Shown in pieces: positions 21,600 to 24,559 of a stretch of DNA of 24,559 bases; position 1 is the first letter of the stretch, and each line of letters starts with the position of its first letter. Origin of the DNA: SM23-28-2 sp964512285 (GTDB taxonomy: Bacteria > Chloroflexota > Dehalococcoidia > SM23-28-2); contig CAZEJO010000028.1 of the NCBI GenBank assembly GCA_964512285.1, forward strand, positions 1 through 24,559, read 5' to 3'. The position numbers and the translations under genes are program-made. The notes beneath the pieces were generated by a model, which saw nothing but the letters and a program-made list of their open reading frames with translations, was not told where the DNA came from and made no database searches.

Positions 21600-22028
21600 C
21601 TAACCCTCGCCCTTCGGCGTTTCCGCCGGCTCCCTCTCCAAAGCTTGCTTCAGCAGTCGCGCGACTTCCTTGGTGGGGCTGATGGTCTCCAGGCCGAGGC
21701 CGCGATAGAGCTCCTGTCGGATGGGGTCGAAGATGCGGCAGACCACCTTGGGAACGTCGAAGATGTGCTTGGCGACCTGGCTGGCCATGACGTTGCGGTT
21801 GTCGCCGGGGGTCACAGCCACGAAGGCGTCGGCGTCGGCGAGGCCGACGCGCTGGAGGACATCCTGGTCGATGCCGTTGCCGACGACGCTGTTCCCTTTG
21901 AAGTCGGCGGGAAGCTGTCCAAAGGCATCGGGGTCGATATCCAGGATGGTGACTTCCTGGCCTTCACGGTCGAGAATAGTAGCAAGCTCGGCGCCCACAC
22001 GTCCGCAGCCCATGATGACAACTTTCAT
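21600..22028 (-). CDS. TrkA-N-only NAD-binding protein
   Basis: A 142-residue protein with only the TrkA-N Rossmann domain: MKVVIMGCGRVGAELATIL, DIDPDAFGQL and VTPGDNRNVMASQVAKHIF. The TrkA-C half found in its neighbour is missing, so the two may pair as regulatory subunits. The frame is open further upstream into uspA, but the ATG at 22028 opens exactly at the conserved MKVVIMGCG and lies one base after the uspA stop. It probably responds to NAD/NADH in control of a potassium channel; partner unseen. Confidence 0.9.
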   Translation of the reverse strand: MKVVIMGCGRVGAELATILDREGQEVTILDIDPDAFGQLPADFKGNSVVGNGIDQDVLQRVGLADADAFVAVTPGDNRNVMASQVAKHIFDVPKVVCRIFDPIRQELYRGLGLETISPTKEVARLLKQALEREPAETPKGEG

Positions 22029-22029
22029 C

Positions 22030-22512
22030 TCACTCGACCATGGGCAGGCGAATAAGCCATACTTCACCGGGGGCATTTTCCAGCACGTACTGGGTGATCT
22101 TGCCGAGTCGGAACTCCCCGGGCAGCGGCGCCGGCTTGCCTCCCCTGGGCCAGGCCAAGCCTGCGCCTTCCGCGAGGGAGCGCTTGTAGCCCACGCCCAG
22201 GATGATGCCGTCGACGCTGCGCTCGATGGCTTCATCGACGATGGCGTGGCCAGCGTCTCGCGCCTGAAGAAGCTCTCCTTCCACCGGAAAGTCCACTTCC
22301 TCGGCGCGCTGCTCAGCGCGGTTCAGAATCTCTTCGCCTTTCGCAGCCTCAGGGCTAAGGTCAGCATCCAGAGGCAGAGAGCGGTGTACCTCTATGACAT
22401 AGACGACGTAGACCTTGCCCTTGTTGCGTTTGGCCATCGTACAGGCCATGTAGACAGCCTCCATGCTGGCGTCCGAGCCATCGACCGGCACCAGGACATT
22501 ACTGAGCGTCAT
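22030..22512 (-). CDS. Universal stress protein (UspA family)
   Basis: A 160-residue UspA-type protein: NVLVPVDGSDASMEAVYMA at the start, VYVVYVIEVHRS, then a helix and DGIILGVGYKRSLAEGAG near the C-terminus. The classic ATP-binding GxxGx9G(S/T) pattern is not well kept, so ATP binding is doubtful. ATG at 22512 is chosen because the Usp fold begins there; the upstream extension is not conserved-looking. It heads the uspA-trkA-trkA-pheA-fpg run, a Usp/TrkA association often seen with potassium homeostasis. Confidence 0.9.
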   Translation of the reverse strand: MTLSNVLVPVDGSDASMEAVYMACTMAKRNKGKVYVVYVIEVHRSLPLDADLSPEAAKGEEILNRAEQRAEEVDFPVEGELLQARDAGHAIVDEAIERSVDGIILGVGYKRSLAEGAGLAWPRGGKPAPLPGEFRLGKITQYVLENAPGEVWLIRLPMVE

Positions 22513-22624
22513 GCGTAGTTTGTCTGCCCCTCCCAGCCACAACCAAGTAAACCTGCCATAAGAGCCAGTCAATTATATAAACAGCAAGAGGCAACCGCAA
22601 CACAAGACGGCGATTCGGACTAAG

Positions 22625-22653
22625 AGCGGAGGGCGGCCTAGCCGCCCTCCGCT
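22625..22653. terminator. Strong hairpin after the beta-helix gene
   Basis: AGCGGAGGGCGGC (22625-22637) pairs with GCCGCCCTCCGCT (22641-22653) around a 3-base loop, CTA. It lies 28 bases past the stop of the minus-strand beta-helix gene. There is no strong T-run. A copy with the loop inverted is at 24369-24393. Confidence 0.65.
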
Positions 22654-22680
22654 ATCTGGAACGATCGGTCGTTTGTTACC

Positions 22681-24102
22681 TTAGGGTTCGACGGGCATAT
22701 CTGCGCACTGCACCCCACTGGCGATGATCAGGACCAGCATGCTGTCGTACTGGTCGACGGTGGTCAAGGTGGTGATGCCCGGGTCATCAGGGACGTAGCG
22801 CAGCCAGCTCCCCGCGTCTAACGCATAGGCGATAGCGAACTGGGCGGGCGGGCCGGCGATGCAACTGAATACGGTCTCCGCAGCCGTGCCGTCGGCACCG
22901 GTCCAGACAAAGTTGTTCCAACCTATCGGCAGGTCAAAGGTACGGGTGGCGCTAGGGGTGGGGCTGGGCGTGGGGCTAGGGGTGGGGCTGGGCGTGGGCG
23001 TAGGAGTGGGGCTGGGACTGGGGGTAGGGGCAGGCCCGGTGGCCACGGGGTGAAAGACAACGGCTCCATCATCGTCAGCCGGGCAATCGGCGCCTGGGTT
23101 GGCGGGATCATCATCCTCATCGTTGAAAATGACGCCGGCGACGCCGCGGGAGACTGCCGGGGCACCCTTCCAGTAGTTGTGGGTGGCATTGACGGTGTTC
23201 TCGCTGGTGCAGGCGAGCCTGATGTAGTACTCATCGGGGTCCAGGTCGCCATCGAAGGTATTGGCGTTGTCGTCAGAGCCGCCGATGATCACCAGAGCCT
23301 CGGCGGGCAGCACGTCCAGGTCGATGCCGCCATTGCTTTCAGTACCGACAACACGGGTGGCAATGGTGTTGCGCAGTACCTGGACATGAGTCTCGCCGCG
23401 GACGTACAACTGGTACTGGGTGTTCACGCTGCCCGACATGGTGTTGTCTTGGACAACGACCATGTCTGAGGTGTCAATGCGGACTCCATTGCGGGCGTTG
23501 TCGACTATGATGTTGTCGACGACGCGGCTGTCGTTGGCACGGTCGAGCAGTATGCCGTCGGGCTCGTTGTTGTGGATGTAGCTGCCTTGGATGACGGTGC
23601 CGCTGGTCCAGTTGGCGAAAACGCCGACGCCCCACTCGGCCACCTCCACGTCGGTAATGGTCGTGTCGTCACCGGTGACCACGATTCCTATATCGCTACC
23701 AGTAGGACCGTCCAGCGCCAGGTGACGGATAGTAACGTCGTCGGCGCTAACGGTGATGCCGTCAGTGCCAGGCGCTGCGACCTGGATGACGATTTCGTCG
23801 ACGTCAGCGTCCGCCCGGCCTTCGATGGTGATCTTCCTGTCCACGACTATGCCGCCGGGGTAGACTCCCTCGCACACGCGTACGGTGTCGCCGTCGGCGG
23901 AGACGGCCACAGCGCTGGCAATATCGGCGTAGGCCGTTGCCGTGGAGCATTCGGTGGGCTCGCCGGCATCGTCGGCGTCGTTGACCCAGCGCACGGTCTG
24001 GGCCTCGGCCAGCCAGCCCTGCCAGGTACCCAAGGCAACGGTGAGAACCGCCGCCACCGCTACTATCACCACCACCGCTGTCCTCGAACGAAGCCACTTC
24101 AT
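22681..24102 (-). CDS. Secreted right-handed beta-helix protein with Pro/Thr linker
   Basis: A 473-residue exported protein. A signal or anchor sequence (MKWLRSRTAVVVIVAVAAVL) starts it; ATG at 24102 has AAGGAG seven bases upstream. Residues about 40-350 are a parallel beta-helix of the NosD/pectate-lyase type, with repeats such as VTIRHLALDGPTGSDIGIVV and GVRIDTSDMVVVQDNTM. A linker of alternating Pro with Thr/Ser (about 355-385) leads to an 85-residue C-terminal domain starting LPIGWNNFVWTG and containing GSWLRYVPDD. Polysaccharide binding or cleavage is possible, but no catalytic residues are recognisable. The same C-terminus recurs in the next gene upstream. Confidence 0.88.
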   Translation of the reverse strand: MKWLRSRTAVVVIVAVAAVLTVALGTWQGWLAEAQTVRWVNDADDAGEPTECSTATAYADIASAVAVSADGDTVRVCEGVYPGGIVVDRKITIEGRADADVDEIVIQVAAPGTDGITVSADDVTIRHLALDGPTGSDIGIVVTGDDTTITDVEVAEWGVGVFANWTSGTVIQGSYIHNNEPDGILLDRANDSRVVDNIIVDNARNGVRIDTSDMVVVQDNTMSGSVNTQYQLYVRGETHVQVLRNTIATRVVGTESNGGIDLDVLPAEALVIIGGSDDNANTFDGDLDPDEYYIRLACTSENTVNATHNYWKGAPAVSRGVAGVIFNDEDDDPANPGADCPADDDGAVVFHPVATGPAPTPSPSPTPTPTPSPTPSPTPSPTPSATRTFDLPIGWNNFVWTGADGTAAETVFSCIAGPPAQFAIAYALDAGSWLRYVPDDPGITTLTTVDQYDSMLVLIIASGVQCADMPVEP

Positions 24103-24227
24103 GATCAGTCTCCTTCCATTGCTTGCCAGATTGCCATATCGCTCCGTTTCTATCACGGGCGCAGGAGCCTGTCAAGCGGCGAGCCTCTCTGTAACTGGTT
24201 CACCACCGGTGGGTGAAGTCCCCAACC

Positions 24228-24291
24228 CTGCGGGATAAATCCCGCAGCACCAGATTCTCGATTCTAGGAAGCCGCGGGTTTCAACCCGCGG
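24228..24291. repeat. Paired palindromes (REP-like element)
   Basis: CTGCGGGAT...ATCCCGCAG at 24228-24247 and CCGCGGGTTTCAACCCGCGG at 24272-24291 sit 24 bases apart. Sequences of the form CGCGGGTTTCAACCCGCG are typical of dispersed non-coding palindromes. The two-hairpin layout recalls the element at 1270-1332, but the sequence differs. Confidence 0.65.
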
Positions 24292-24368
24292 GACGGTCCA
24301 AGAACCTTTGGCCACCAGCAATGAACTAGTCACGCCTCCCTCCAGAAATGGGAAAACGCTAATAAGAA

Positions 24369-24393
24369 CGGAGGGCGGCTAGGCCGCCCTCCG
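24369..24393. terminator. Hairpin after the second beta-helix gene (inverted loop)
   Basis: CGGAGGGCGGC (24369-24379) pairs with GCCGCCCTCCG (24383-24393) around the loop TAG. It is the counterpart of the hairpin at 22625-22653, following the stop of the partial gene by 28 bases, and reads as its exact reverse complement in the core. Confidence 0.6.
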
Positions 24394-24421
24394 CTATCTG
24401 GAACGATCGGTCGTTTGTTGC

Positions 24422-24559
24422 CTAGGGTTCGACGGGCATATCTGCGCACTGCACCCCACTGGCGGTGATCAGCACCAGCATGCTGTCGTACTGGTCGACG
24501 GTGATCAAGGTGGTGATGTCCGGGTCATCAGGGACGTAGCGCAGCCAGCTCCCCGCATC
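24422..24559 (-). CDS. Second beta-helix-type secreted protein (C-terminal end only)
   Basis: The last 45 codons of a minus-strand gene cut by the window edge, stop TAG at 24422-24424. They encode the same C-terminal domain end as the gene at 22681 (DAGSWLRYVPDDP..., ending VQCADMPVEP). About 6 of 138 bases differ, so the two are recent tandem duplicates or have been kept alike by gene conversion. Similarity continues past the stop through the hairpin. Whether the beta-helix part is also duplicated cannot be seen here. Confidence 0.85.
   Translation of the reverse strand, partial: DAGSWLRYVPDDPDITTLITVDQYDSMLVLITASGVQCADMPVEP

Larger units (their letters stand above)
24103..24421. other. 319-base gap between tandem beta-helix genes
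   Basis: No supported gene. It holds the ribosome-binding site of the beta-helix gene (near 24108-24115), a TCACC/GGTGA-armed palindrome at 24200-24216, two strong palindromes at 24228-24291 and the hairpin at 24369-24393. A promoter for the beta-helix gene must lie in the first 100 bases, but I see no clear -35/-10 pair. Confidence 0.7.

Overview
This is a high-GC, gene-dense piece of a bacterial chromosome from a draft assembly: a run of exactly 100 Ns at 7971-8070 is a scaffold gap. The gene set suggests an anaerobe. It includes formate dehydrogenase with an MvhD-type subunit, two MinD-like ATPases with inserted ferredoxin domains, two NifX/NafY-like proteins, a DUF134 regulator, a DUF1847 protein, and secreted beta-helix proteins with Pro/Thr linkers. 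An uncultured Chloroflexota (Dehalococcoidia-like) bacterium fits best. That assignment is inference from gene content; no rRNA or other phylogenetic marker is present beyond DnaK/GrpE.

Layout. (1) 1-5593 is a disturbed heat-shock locus: the end of grpE, an inserted PD-(D/E)XK nuclease-like gene, a broken copy of the dnaK start carrying a palindromic element, intact dnaK, a small unknown gene, a convergent Fic gene with a repeat-rich upstream region, and a dnaJ cut after its J/GF region and joined to the C-terminal end of an IS481-type transposase. (2) 5613-11752 is one plus-strand island: DUF134 regulator, ferredoxin, small zinc-ribbon and Gly/aromatic-rich proteins, NafY-like protein with a Gly/Met repeat tail, two MinD/ferredoxin ATPases, FmdB zinc ribbon, an unknown gene, a second NafY-like protein and a radical SAM protein. 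It looks like an iron-sulfur or metal cofactor handling system of unknown exact role. (3) 11978-13779 holds a DUF1847 gene and, convergently, a methyltransferase plus MTH1187/YkoF-like protein pair. (4) 13992-18434 is mvhD-fdhA-fdhB-DUF364, a formate dehydrogenase able in principle to pass electrons to a heterodisulfide-reductase-like partner. (5) 18696-22512 is a minus-strand run: uspA, two TrkA-type NAD-binding genes, pheA, an Fpg/Nei glycosylase and an HNH nuclease. (6) 22681-24559 has a secreted beta-helix protein and the end of a near-identical tandem copy, separated by palindromic repeats.

The most notable signals are regulatory and structural. A near-palindrome centred on CATATG stands in front of the DUF134 operon and recurs, partly degenerate, in front of the mvhD-fdh operon, suggesting a shared regulon. 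An array of about six CTTAA-core repeats lies upstream of the Fic gene and overlaps its likely promoter. The dnaK 5' end is duplicated next to an inserted nuclease gene. The island encodes a 69-residue protein with nine Trp, eight Tyr, eleven Arg and no acidic residue or lysine.
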